From an uncultured Bacteroidales bacterium (lineage in GTDB: Bacteria > Bacteroidota > Bacteroidia > Bacteroidales > WCHB1-69), in the NCBI GenBank assembly GCA_900321845.1, contig ONXT01000023.1, positions 1-13,551 on the forward strand: a stretch of 13,551 nt of DNA. Direction: 5' to 3'. Under the pieces are notes generated by a model, which saw only the letters and a list, made by a program, of their open reading frames with translations, was not told the DNA's origin and did not search any database. How positions within the stretch are numbered: the stretch's first letter is position 1; each line of letters opens with the position of its first letter. The position numbers and the translations under genes were made by a program. This document shows, in pieces, positions 1 to 7,122 of the stretch.

Positions 1-2469
1 GTCTCCCAACTTCCCTTGAACGAGCTGATCGAATTGAAGAAGGACGAGGTCGAGAAAATCGCGGCCAAAGTCAAACACGAGAATCCTATTGACATCAAGC
101 GCGTCTGCCTGATTATTGAATTGTATCAATTGCTGAAGGACAAGTATATTTTCGATTCAACAGATATCATAAACATATTGAAACGCAACGCTTTCGTTGA
201 AACGAAGGACGTGGACAAATTGGACGAATGTCTGCAGGGCAGCAATCATGTTGCAACGCTCAAGCAGATTTTTGTTCTGATGAAGAAACTGAACAATATC
301 ATCTTCGATCCGAAAGAGAGTGTGGGTTGGGAAAACGTTGTGTATAAGCGACATATCGCTTTCGGTATTCCCTCGATGTATGGCTATTACCGTGAAAACA
401 AGTTTGATGCACTGGGTTTGATTTTCCGTCTGGAAAGAATCGTGTCCGTACTTGTTCACGAAATCATTGCGGAAATCAATACTAACTTCTTTACTTTCAA
501 GAACTTCAAGGAAATTTGCGATACGATTCAGCTGTTGCACGAAGGGATGAAGTTGGATGGCATTTACGACCAAGGATTTGACTCCAATTTGAAGATGCTG
601 CAATATAGCTTGAACTCCGGTTCGTTCACCATCGGTCAGTATATCAACATATTCCAATTTATGGAGGGCAGTTTGAACGAAATCATCAAGAACTATTTCA
701 TTCGTCCTTACGAGCCGTTGTTGAAGGTGATTATTCCGCAGATGATGCCGAATGAAGCGACGGACAAGTTGAATATGAAAAAGCTGGTTGTGCAGAAATC
801 TGAAATTTTCTACCGCGAGCAGCTCTCTTCATCATTCATTATTCAGCAGTTGGATAATTTCATGAGTGAGATTCTGAGCAATTTGCGCAAGCAGGTCACC
901 ATTCTCACCCCGGAAGAATCGCAGAATCTGATGACCTACGACCAGAAATTCGCAATGAGTCCGCTTTACAAGGAAACTCCGATCATGGACAATCAGGTTT
1001 TCTTGGGGGCGAAGGCCTATTATCTGAAGAAACTGTTCCTCAACAACTATCCTGTTCCCCCGGGTTTTGTGGTTACCACCGAAGTTTTCCGCCGCATCAA
1101 TTCAATCTTGAAGGTTGAGCCCATCAATGAGGAATTTGACAAGATGCTGTTGCGCCATTTGGCTGAAATTGAGAAGATTACGGGACTTCAATTCGGTAAT
1201 CCCGAGAATCCGCTTCTGCTGAGTGTTCGTTCCGGCTCTGCCATTTCCATGCCGGGTGCCATGAATACTTTCTTAAATGTTGGCTTGAATGACGAGATTA
1301 CGGAGAAATTGAGCGAGCAAGACAATTACGGTTGGACCTCGTGGGACTGCTACCGTCGTTTGTTGCAAACGTGGGGTATGGCACACGGACTTGACCGCAA
1401 TGATTTCGACCAGATTATCCTGAATTACAAGAAGAAATACAATGTAACGCAGAAGATAGAGTTTACTCCGGCGAATATGCGTGAAATCGCTTTTGCTTAT
1501 AAGCAGTTTCTGATTGATAATGGGGTGGAATTTGAGTGCAATCCCTTCCAGCAGTTGAAGAAGGCCATTGTGTCGGTCTTCGATTCTTGGAATTCCCCGC
1601 GAGCGAAGGTTTACCGTCACCACATGCACATTGCCGAAGAGTGGGGAACCGCCGCTGTTATTCAAAAAATGGTGCTGGGCAATATCCATCGCGAATCCGG
1701 CTCCGGCGTTGTTTTCACACGCGATGTCAAGAAACCCACCGCCGCCATCAATCTTACCGGCGACTTCTCCTTCCTCAGCCAAGGCGAGGATATTGTAGGA
1801 GGATTGATTAACACGTTGCCAATCAGCGAATTACAGCGCGCCGCCGAATACAAGACCTGCCCGTTCTCATTGGAAACGCAATATCCCGAGATTTACAATA
1901 AGTTGCGAGAGGTCGCCAAAAACATGATTGAAAAAGACGGCTTCAGCCATCAGGAAATCGAGTTCACTTTTGAGACCGCGAAGGCCGAGGATTTGTACGT
2001 ACTGCAAACCCGCAATATGGTTTCGGTTCGTCAGGATTCCGTAGAAACCTTCAGCCCCACCGAAAAGTTGGAGAAGGTGGGCAACGGCATCGGTATTGGT
2101 AACAAGGTACTCAACGGCATCATCGTTTTCGACTTGGACGATATTCAGAAGGTGCGCCATAGCGACAATCCTGAGCAGCCGATTGTGCTGGTTCGTCCAG
2201 ATACGGTGCCGGATGACATTGAGCTGATTATCGAGTGCGACGGTATGCTGACGGCACGTGGCGGGGCGACTTCCCATGCTGCGGTAACGGCGGCCACGCT
2301 CGGCAAGATTTGTGTCGTCAATTGCGACGCACTCCACGTTCATGAGAAAGAGAAGAGTTGCACTATCAATGGCGTACCCTTCAAAGTGTTCGACAAGGTG
2401 GCCATCGACCCGCGCGGCGGTGTGATTTATAAAGGGAATTACCTTGTAATAATCGATGAATTTAACTGA
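1..2469 (+). CDS. PPDK-like PEP/pyruvate-binding domain protein lacking the C-terminal PEP barrel (5' partial)
   Basis: The frame is open to the first base, so the true start probably lies upstream; the first in-window start is a TTG at 16, not convincing. Residues below count from that TTG. Residues 1-310 are helical-looking, match no domain I recognise, and include HIAFGIPSMYG. Residues 331-670 are a pyruvate phosphate dikinase type ATP-grasp domain: GAKAYYLKKL, SVRSGSAISMPGAMNT (from 403), MVLGN, SQGEDIVGG, EIEFTFE and LQTRN (Q664). Residues 690-800 are the swivelling phosphohistidine domain, with LTARGGATSHAAV and catalytic His754. Family knowledge: ATP phosphorylates this His, which passes phosphate on. 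PPDK would then have a PEP/pyruvate TIM barrel of about 340 residues; here the protein stops after the His domain, and the next gene begins 29 bases later. The phosphate acceptor is therefore unknown. Motifs resemble PPDK more than PEP synthase. Likely cytoplasmic and cotranscribed with the GAPDH gene. Confidence 0.85.
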   Translation, partial: VSQLPLNELIELKKDEVEKIAAKVKHENPIDIKRVCLIIELYQLLKDKYIFDSTDIINILKRNAFVETKDVDKLDECLQGSNHVATLKQIFVLMKKLNNIIFDPKESVGWENVVYKRHIAFGIPSMYGYYRENKFDALGLIFRLERIVSVLVHEIIAEINTNFFTFKNFKEICDTIQLLHEGMKLDGIYDQGFDSNLKMLQYSLNSGSFTIGQYINIFQFMEGSLNEIIKNYFIRPYEPLLKVIIPQMMPNEATDKLNMKKLVVQKSEIFYREQLSSSFIIQQLDNFMSEILSNLRKQVTILTPEESQNLMTYDQKFAMSPLYKETPIMDNQVFLGAKAYYLKKLFLNNYPVPPGFVVTTEVFRRINSILKVEPINEEFDKMLLRHLAEIEKITGLQFGNPENPLLLSVRSGSAISMPGAMNTFLNVGLNDEITEKLSEQDNYGWTSWDCYRRLLQTWGMAHGLDRNDFDQIILNYKKKYNVTQKIEFTPANMREIAFAYKQFLIDNGVEFECNPFQQLKKAIVSVFDSWNSPRAKVYRHHMHIAEEWGTAAVIQKMVLGNIHRESGSGVVFTRDVKKPTAAINLTGDFSFLSQGEDIVGGLINTLPISELQRAAEYKTCPFSLETQYPEIYNKLREVAKNMIEKDGFSHQEIEFTFETAKAEDLYVLQTRNMVSVRQDSVETFSPTEKLEKVGNGIGIGNKVLNGIIVFDLDDIQKVRHSDNPEQPIVLVRPDTVPDDIELIIECDGMLTARGGATSHAAVTAATLGKICVVNCDALHVHEKEKSCTINGVPFKVFDKVAIDPRGGVIYKGNYLVIIDEFN

Positions 2470-2498
2470 AAATCAAAATATTAACCAATATCAATATC

Positions 2499-3749
2499 AT
2501 GAGTATCACAATCAATCAAAAAAATCTTCTCGGCATCAATGGTGCCGGAAGAATTGGCAAGTTAACCATTTGGCATCATTTGCTTTCGCGCAAATTTGAT
2601 GGTATCGTGCTGAATGTGGGCCGTGAAGTGGGCAAAGGTCTGGAAGACCTGGTGCAAGCGCTGACAACGGATTCCACCTACGGCGATCTCAGTTTGTTCA
2701 TGTACGGTAGGGCAGGGAAGAGATGCAAAGTTGAAATCGTTGACAGTGAGAAACATATCATTGAAATTGACGGCTTCCCGATTAAAGTATTGATGACGGA
2801 GCGCAATCCCCGCAACATCAACTGGAAGGCGGAAGGCGTTCGCGTTGTCGTGGACTGCACAGGCAAATTCCTCGACCCCTCATTGCCGGACAATGAAGGC
2901 AAGGGCAGCATCCTCGGTCATCTCACCGCAGGTGCCGAACATGTGATTGCCAGTGCGCCTTTCAAAATCAAACAGACCGACTTTGATGCCGAAAATACAC
3001 CTACATTGATTTATGGCATCAATAACACCTGCTTCGATCCCTCCAAGCACAAGGTGATTTCCGCCGCCAGCTGCACCACCACGGGTTTGGCTCACATGAT
3101 GAAGCCGTTGTTGGAGGATCCGGAGACCTGCCATGTGCTGACCGCCTCCTTGTCCACGGTTCACTCTGCCACAAATACGCAGAGTGTGTTGGATGCAGTT
3201 CCTTCAGCCGGTGCTTCCGATTTACGCAAGAATCGTTCTGTACTTAATAATATTATATTGTCATCCACTGGAGCGGCCAAGACTTTGGAAAAGGTGATTC
3301 CGGAAATCGTCCATTTCGGATTCATGGCTGACTCCATTCGTATTCCGGCTCCGTCGGTCTCTTTGATCGCCCTGAACATCACGTTCAATTCGCGCATGAA
3401 TGAGAGAGGGGTGCCCTATATTTCCGGAGATTACATCCGCGACATCTACCGCCGCGCCGCTGAAGGTGAGCAAAAGGGACTTTTGCATTTCTCCATGATG
3501 CAGAATGTTTCAATGGATTTGCTCGGTCTTCCCGCTGCGATTGTCATTGAGGGCCGCGAGATCCATACGCGCACGGGGTTCCTGAAAATCCCGGCTGAGA
3601 TTCTTGAATCCATCCATCTGACCGATATGCAGGAGATCAATATCCCTGTTACGCACGCCAAAATTTTCGGCTGGTACGACAACGAGTTTGGCAGTTATGT
3701 AACGTGTTTGGGAAAATTGACCGAGTATATTGCCTCTTGTTTAGACTAA
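2499..3749 (+). CDS. gap: Divergent glyceraldehyde-3-phosphate dehydrogenase (type I fold)
   Basis: This 416-residue protein has the GAPDH order: Rossmann motif INGAGRIGK (13-21), catalytic ISAASCTTTGLAH with Cys192, the base His222 in TVHSATNTQ, STGAAK, the phosphate-binding region SIRIPAPSVS, and WYDNEFG near the C-terminus. Family role: oxidative phosphorylation of glyceraldehyde 3-phosphate (or the reverse) with a nicotinamide cofactor, in the cytoplasm. The key catalytic residues are present, so it is probably active. Oddities: about 40 extra residues lie before the Cys compared with the usual Cys149/150. The Asp after the second beta strand that selects NAD (usual IND) is replaced in LNVGREVG. 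The usual PHKDLR reads AGASDLR, and SNASCTTNC is altered to SAASCTTTG. These suggest altered cofactor or substrate use, possibly NADP, by inference. The ATG at 2499 has no promoter box in the 29-base gap, so it is likely read with the upstream kinase-like gene; the terminator at 3755 follows. Confidence 0.88.
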   Translation: MSITINQKNLLGINGAGRIGKLTIWHHLLSRKFDGIVLNVGREVGKGLEDLVQALTTDSTYGDLSLFMYGRAGKRCKVEIVDSEKHIIEIDGFPIKVLMTERNPRNINWKAEGVRVVVDCTGKFLDPSLPDNEGKGSILGHLTAGAEHVIASAPFKIKQTDFDAENTPTLIYGINNTCFDPSKHKVISAASCTTTGLAHMMKPLLEDPETCHVLTASLSTVHSATNTQSVLDAVPSAGASDLRKNRSVLNNIILSSTGAAKTLEKVIPEIVHFGFMADSIRIPAPSVSLIALNITFNSRMNERGVPYISGDYIRDIYRRAAEGEQKGLLHFSMMQNVSMDLLGLPAAIVIEGREIHTRTGFLKIPAEILESIHLTDMQEINIPVTHAKIFGWYDNEFGSYVTCLGKLTEYIASCLD

Positions 3750-3754
3750 AAATC

Positions 3755-3790
3755 AGGGGGATGTTACCATTGTCATCCCCCTATTTTTTT
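3755..3790 (+). terminator. Intrinsic terminator after the GAPDH gene
   Basis: A perfect 9-base-pair stem (AGGGGGATG at 3755-3763 with CATCCCCCT at 3774-3782) encloses a 10-base loop. After one A it is followed by seven T (3784-3790). It begins five bases past the GAPDH stop and ends the first operon. Confidence 0.9.
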
Positions 3791-3794
3791 ATAA

Positions 3795-3825
3795 TTATCT
3801 GAAATACAAAAAGTTAACCAGATAA
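3795..3825. repeat. Short inverted repeat between the GAPDH terminator and the tRNA
   Basis: TTATCTG (3795-3801) and CAGATAA (3819-3825) are perfect 7-base inverted arms separated by 17 bases, with GTTAAC inside the spacer. There is no T-run after it, so it is not a terminator. It could be a regulator site, or chance in AT-rich spacer DNA. Confidence 0.3.
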
Positions 3826-3879
3826 GAAAAGGAAAAATATTTTTTTTTCTCAACCGACTACTATTGTTCTATTTTTTTG

Positions 3880-3887
3880 TACTTTAG
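3880..3887 (+). promoter_or_regulatory. Probable -7 promoter box for tRNA-Ser
   Basis: TACTTTAG matches the Bacteroidota -7 consensus TAnnTTTG at all but one fixed position. It ends 21 bases before the tRNA, the same distance as the boxes at 7094 and 11663 from their start codons, and is likewise followed by GC. A TTG at 3864 is too close to be a normal -33 element, so the call rests on the -7 box and its position. Confidence 0.45.
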
Positions 3888-3908
3888 CCGCCGCAAAATT
3901 CTGCACTA

Positions 3909-3996
3909 GGAGAGATGGCCGAGTGGTCGAAGGCGCACGCCTGGAAAGTGTGTAAACGCCGAAAGCGTTTCTTGGGTTCGAATCCCAATCTCTCCG
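3909..3996 (+). tRNA. tRNA-Ser (anticodon GGA)
   Basis: The 88-base cloverleaf has a 7-base-pair acceptor stem (GGAGAGA with TCTCTCC), anticodon stem CACGC/GTGTG around loop CTGGAAA with anticodon GGA at 3943-3945, and T arm TTGGG-TTCGAAT-CCCAA. The long variable arm has a six-pair stem (AAACGC/GCGTTT), which marks a class II tRNA. Anticodon GGA reads serine codons UCC and UCU. The discriminator is G3996 and CCA is not encoded. A run of eight T (3998-4005) follows directly and may end transcription. Confidence 0.96.
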
Positions 3997-4061
3997 CTTT
4001 TTTTTATGGATAAAATTAGACAAGAAAAATAAATTATTAATTCATTAATCAAACACCAATT

Positions 4062-4898
4062 ATGAAAAAACTGATTGCATTATTTACCGTATTTTGCATT
4101 ATGGCTTTCGGTATGACGAATGTAGCTTTTGCTGCTAAAGACACGAAGAAGGCAGACAAAGCCAAAACCGAAAAGGTAGAAGAGGCTCCCGCCACCGACA
4201 CGGCCGCCGCCCCCGCTGCAAAACCGGAACTGAAAATCACTAAAGTTGAGGATAACAGCACTGCCGTTGACAAAGGTTTACATACAGTTTTGAAAAATAA
4301 ATTCGCAGAAGGTGGTCCGTTGTGGATGACCCCTGTATTGATCTGCTTGATTCTGGGTTTGGCTTTCTCCATTGAACGTATTTTCTATCTGAACCTGTCC
4401 AGCGTTAATTCCAAGAAATTGTTGGATAAAGTTGAAGCCGCTCTGAAAGAAGGTGGAATTGAAAAAGCAAAAGATGTTTGCAAAGATGTGAAAGGCCCCT
4501 TGGCTGGCGTCTTCTATCAAGGCCTCGACCGCTATGACGAAGGTCTGGAATCCGTTGAAAAATCCCTCGAATCATACGGCGGCGTTGAAATGGGCAAGTT
4601 GGAAAAGAACCTGTCATGGATCGGCCTCTGCATGGCCCTCGCTACTCAGTTGGGTTTCATGGGTACTGTAATCGGTATGGTTGCCGCATTCGATAACATC
4701 GAAAAAGCTGGTGATATCAGCCCGACCGTTGTTGCAGGCGGTATGAAAGTGGCCTTGTTGACAACTGTATTCGGTTTGATTACCGCAGTCATCCTCCAAA
4801 TTTTCTATAACTATATTCTTTCTAAAATCGATGACATTGTAAACGATATGGAAAATGCAACCATCGAATTTATGGATATCTTAATCAGAAACAAGTAA
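4062..4898 (+). CDS. exbB: MotA/TolQ/ExbB family proton channel protein (ExbB)
   Basis: This is a 278-residue inner-membrane protein. Residues 4-24 form a signal-like hydrophobic segment ending AFA. Residues 25-85 are a polar linker rich in Lys, Glu, Ala and Pro. TM segments follow at about 86-110, 184-210 (with TQLGFMGTVIGM) and 223-251 (with LLTTVFGLITAVILQ). These last two are the diagnostic ExbB/TolQ pore helices, and the stretch between TM1 and TM2 is the usual cytoplasmic domain. Family role: ExbB assembles into a pentameric channel around ExbD and uses proton flow to power TonB-type transporters or related envelope machines. The neighbours support this: an unknown membrane protein and two ExbD genes follow on the same strand. 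The extended N-terminus is longer than in enterobacterial ExbB and is either a cleaved signal or an extra TM helix. No clear promoter box was seen in the 65 bases after the tRNA; a palindrome ATTAAT-TC-ATTAAT lies at 4036-4049. Confidence 0.92.
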   Translation: MKKLIALFTVFCIMAFGMTNVAFAAKDTKKADKAKTEKVEEAPATDTAAAPAAKPELKITKVEDNSTAVDKGLHTVLKNKFAEGGPLWMTPVLICLILGLAFSIERIFYLNLSSVNSKKLLDKVEAALKEGGIEKAKDVCKDVKGPLAGVFYQGLDRYDEGLESVEKSLESYGGVEMGKLEKNLSWIGLCMALATQLGFMGTVIGMVAAFDNIEKAGDISPTVVAGGMKVALLTTVFGLITAVILQIFYNYILSKIDDIVNDMENATIEFMDILIRNK

Positions 4899-4950
4899 TC
4901 ATTGTTCCCGCTGATTATCAAATTTATTAGAAAAGAATAAGTATAGAATC

Positions 4951-5943
4951 ATGACTAGAAAAATTATAAATATCGTCGTTTTCATCGTGGCAGTCGTAGC
5001 AGGTGTGTTGGCTATTGCATATGCCTCCAAATTCGACGATGATAAAATCGAACAATATAAGGCAGTCTGCACGCTCCAAGAGGATGCGGACGGACAGAAA
5101 GTGCTGGATGAGTTCGCTAAAGCGAAGGTTGAAACCCTGGACACTTTCATGTCAAGAACCCAACAAGTTTACAACACACTGGATGACTCCCTGAGAGCAG
5201 AAAAGAAATCAGCTGACGATTTCTACAACTATGTCAATGTTCTGAAAACCACCGCTACGGAAGATTTCGACGGTTTCAAAGCAGGCTATCCCGACAATGT
5301 GAAGTCTCTGCTCACTTTCGACAAAGACGGTAAATATGTAAAGGAATTCCAAGCCCTCAAAGACAAGGATGAACTTGAAAAATACCTTCTTTCAACCTTG
5401 AACACCGAATACTCCGATTGCCGTCAACATTATCTTAGAGGCGAGGAAAAATGCGGTGCTCTGAAAACCTTCCTCAAAACCACTGAGGGTGTCGCTGGCA
5501 TCAACGATGTTAACGAAAAAGGCAAACAACTGAAAAGCCAACAGGAAGATGTCCTGAGTTTCCAATCCATGAGCAATAAACTGTTGAATCCCTCTTTCTA
5601 TATCATCTATATTTTGTTCGGATTCACTTTTCTCGCTCTGATTGCTTTTGCACTTCTTAATATCGTTTCCAATTTCAAGACTTCCTACAAAGTTTTGTTG
5701 GCAATTCTCGCACTTGTTGTCGTGGCTGTCATCTGCTTCTTGATTGCAAGACCTGAAGTCAACAACGAAGTATTCATGAAATTGCAAATTTCACCCGAAA
5801 CCGGTAAATTGATTGAAGCAGGCACTTATCTTTGCTACGTTGTCTTCTTTGTTGCCATCCTCACTATTATCTTCTGCCCTGTGATTGCACGCATTCGCGG
5901 CAACCGCTCCATTGACGCAGCCGGCAAAGGTAAAACAAAATAA
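4951..5943 (+). CDS. Unassigned four-TM membrane protein of the ExbB/ExbD operon
   Basis: I do not recognise a named domain. The 330-residue protein has a TM helix at about 5-25, then a soluble region of about 185 residues (26-213) rich in charged residues with a likely coiled or helical character. Three closely spaced TM helices follow at about 214-240, 247-266 and 291-311, and a basic tail ends GKGKTK. By the positive-inside rule the soluble region is probably periplasmic and the basic tail cytoplasmic. It lies 52 bases after exbB and 11 bases before the first exbD, so it is firmly inside the proton-channel operon and may be an accessory subunit of that complex. From memory, Bacteroidales ExbB/ExbD operons often carry an unnamed membrane protein at this position; this could not be verified here. 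No enzyme motif was seen. Confidence 0.85.
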   Translation: MTRKIINIVVFIVAVVAGVLAIAYASKFDDDKIEQYKAVCTLQEDADGQKVLDEFAKAKVETLDTFMSRTQQVYNTLDDSLRAEKKSADDFYNYVNVLKTTATEDFDGFKAGYPDNVKSLLTFDKDGKYVKEFQALKDKDELEKYLLSTLNTEYSDCRQHYLRGEEKCGALKTFLKTTEGVAGINDVNEKGKQLKSQQEDVLSFQSMSNKLLNPSFYIIYILFGFTFLALIAFALLNIVSNFKTSYKVLLAILALVVVAVICFLIARPEVNNEVFMKLQISPETGKLIEAGTYLCYVVFFVAILTIIFCPVIARIRGNRSIDAAGKGKTK

Positions 5944-5954
5944 TCTTCACCGTT

Positions 5955-6545
5955 ATGTCAAAAAAACTACCTTCAATTAATACAAGTTCAATGGCGGACA
6001 TTTCCTTCCTGCTGTTGACGTTCTTCCTACTTACATCTTCTATCACGAATGAACAGGGTATCCGTCGTATCATGCCCCAGATTTCCGATAAGCAAGATCA
6101 GATCCACGAAGACGTTAACCAAAGGAACATGTTGCGTATCTTGGTTAATATGAATGACGATATCTATATCACCGGTGCCGAATTCACTGTTGGTAAGGAA
6201 ATTAAGAATAAAGATATCGCTTTCGAGTTGAAGGACATTGCAAAAAAGTTCCTCGAAAATCCGAACGACTCTCCTCTTTATCCTGAAAAGGATCCGAAGG
6301 ATTGCGGTGGTGACGTGGGCACATATATGGTTTCCAAAGGTGTTATCTCCCTTGTGAGCGATAACAGTACCACCTACAAAACCTATATCTTGGTGCAAAA
6401 TGAACTTCAACGTGCTGTTAACGAACTCCGCGACGAACTCGCCCTCAATATTTATGGCCAGCCTTGCGAAAAATTGGCTCCTGAAGAAAGACAATCCATC
6501 GAAAAGGCCATCCCATTGAACATTTCTGAGACCTTTAACAATTAA
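5955..6545 (+). CDS. exbD: ExbD/TolR family biopolymer transporter, first copy
   Basis: This 196-residue protein has a short cytoplasmic N-terminus and then one TM helix, SSMADISFLLLTFFLLTSS (about 11-29). Asp15 sits at the position of the ExbD/TolR proton-carrying Asp. The remainder is a periplasmic domain with the Bacteroidota-type C-terminal region (TYKTYILVQNELQRAVNELRDE). Family role: a dimer of ExbD sits within the ExbB pentamer and couples proton flow to TonB or a similar partner. It is longer than enterobacterial ExbD (about 140 residues) because of an insertion with PNDSPLYPEKDPKDCGG and an extended tail. A second, different exbD begins five bases after its stop, so the two are surely cotranscribed and could form a heterodimer. 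Confidence 0.92.
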   Translation: MSKKLPSINTSSMADISFLLLTFFLLTSSITNEQGIRRIMPQISDKQDQIHEDVNQRNMLRILVNMNDDIYITGAEFTVGKEIKNKDIAFELKDIAKKFLENPNDSPLYPEKDPKDCGGDVGTYMVSKGVISLVSDNSTTYKTYILVQNELQRAVNELRDELALNIYGQPCEKLAPEERQSIEKAIPLNISETFNN

Positions 6546-6550
6546 TCACT

Positions 6551-7039
6551 ATGGCTCGATTTAAAAAGAACGGGAAAAAAGAACTGCCGGAAATCAATAA
6601 CAGTTCAATGTCCGACATCATATTCATGTTCCTCTTCTTCTTTATGGTAATCACCACCATGCGCGAAAGCGACGCCCAAGTGCAATTCACCCCGCCGAGT
6701 GCAACCGAATACCAGAAGATGGAAAAGAAATCAACCGCGAATATCTATATGGGCATACCTAAAGTTCAAGGTGCCCCTACGCTTGATAACTCCGTCTCTA
6801 TTCAATTGAACGATAAGTTCGCCAGAACACAACCTAAAGATCTGAAAGACGATATCGAGGTTTTCGTTCTCGCTGAAAAGGAAAAGGATCCTGAAAAAGC
6901 CAACGCAATCACCTATTGCCTTAAAATTGATTCTGAAGTTCGCATGACTTCCGTCAATGCACTGAAAATGGCCCTCCGCCAAAACAACGCATTGAAAATC
7001 AGTTATGCTACGAATAAGGACAAGAAAGTTAAGAAATAA
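6551..7039 (+). CDS. exbD: ExbD/TolR family biopolymer transporter, second copy
   Basis: This 162-residue protein has a basic N-terminus (ARFKKNGKKE). One TM helix follows, SSMSDIIFMFLFFFMVITTM, with Asp22 at the proton-carrying position, then a periplasmic domain with a lysine-rich end. The SSM-A/S-DI motif is shared with the upstream copy, but the periplasmic parts differ clearly, so this is an old duplication rather than a recent one. It is the last gene of the operon; the terminator at 7058-7092 follows 18 bases after the stop. The role is as for the first ExbD: stator partner of ExbB in proton-driven envelope energy transfer. No tonB gene lies in the window. Confidence 0.92.
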   Translation: MARFKKNGKKELPEINNSSMSDIIFMFLFFFMVITTMRESDAQVQFTPPSATEYQKMEKKSTANIYMGIPKVQGAPTLDNSVSIQLNDKFARTQPKDLKDDIEVFVLAEKEKDPEKANAITYCLKIDSEVRMTSVNALKMALRQNNALKISYATNKDKKVKK

Positions 7040-7057
7040 GTGATTATATGCATACCC

Positions 7058-7092
7058 AAAGAGACTGCGATTTATTGCAGTCTCTTTTTTTT
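7058..7092 (+). terminator. Intrinsic terminator of the ExbB/ExbD operon
   Basis: GAGACTGC (7061-7068) pairs perfectly with GCAGTCTC (7077-7084) around an 8-base loop, and three flanking A-T pairs extend the stem. Eight T (7085-7092) follow. The next promoter box starts two bases later, at 7094. Confidence 0.92.
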
Positions 7093-7093
7093 G

Positions 7094-7101
7094 TATTTTT
7101 G
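7094..7101 (+). promoter_or_regulatory. Probable -7 promoter box for the nucleotide sugar dehydrogenase gene
   Basis: TATTTTTG is an exact match to the Bacteroidota -7 element TAnnTTTG. It lies between the terminator T-run and the ATG at 7123. A TTTA at 7071-7074 is a possible weak -33 element with a 19-base spacer, but it falls within the terminator loop. Confidence 0.55.
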
Positions 7102-7122
7102 CACGCTTTTTTTTACCAAGTT

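Noticed and set aside
7048..7122. In-frame ATG at 7048 giving the dehydrogenase 25 extra residues
   Set aside because: The extra codons span the terminator hairpin, its T-run and the TAnnTTTG box, and the translated stretch is unlike the family; the ATG at 7123 gives the normal N-terminus.
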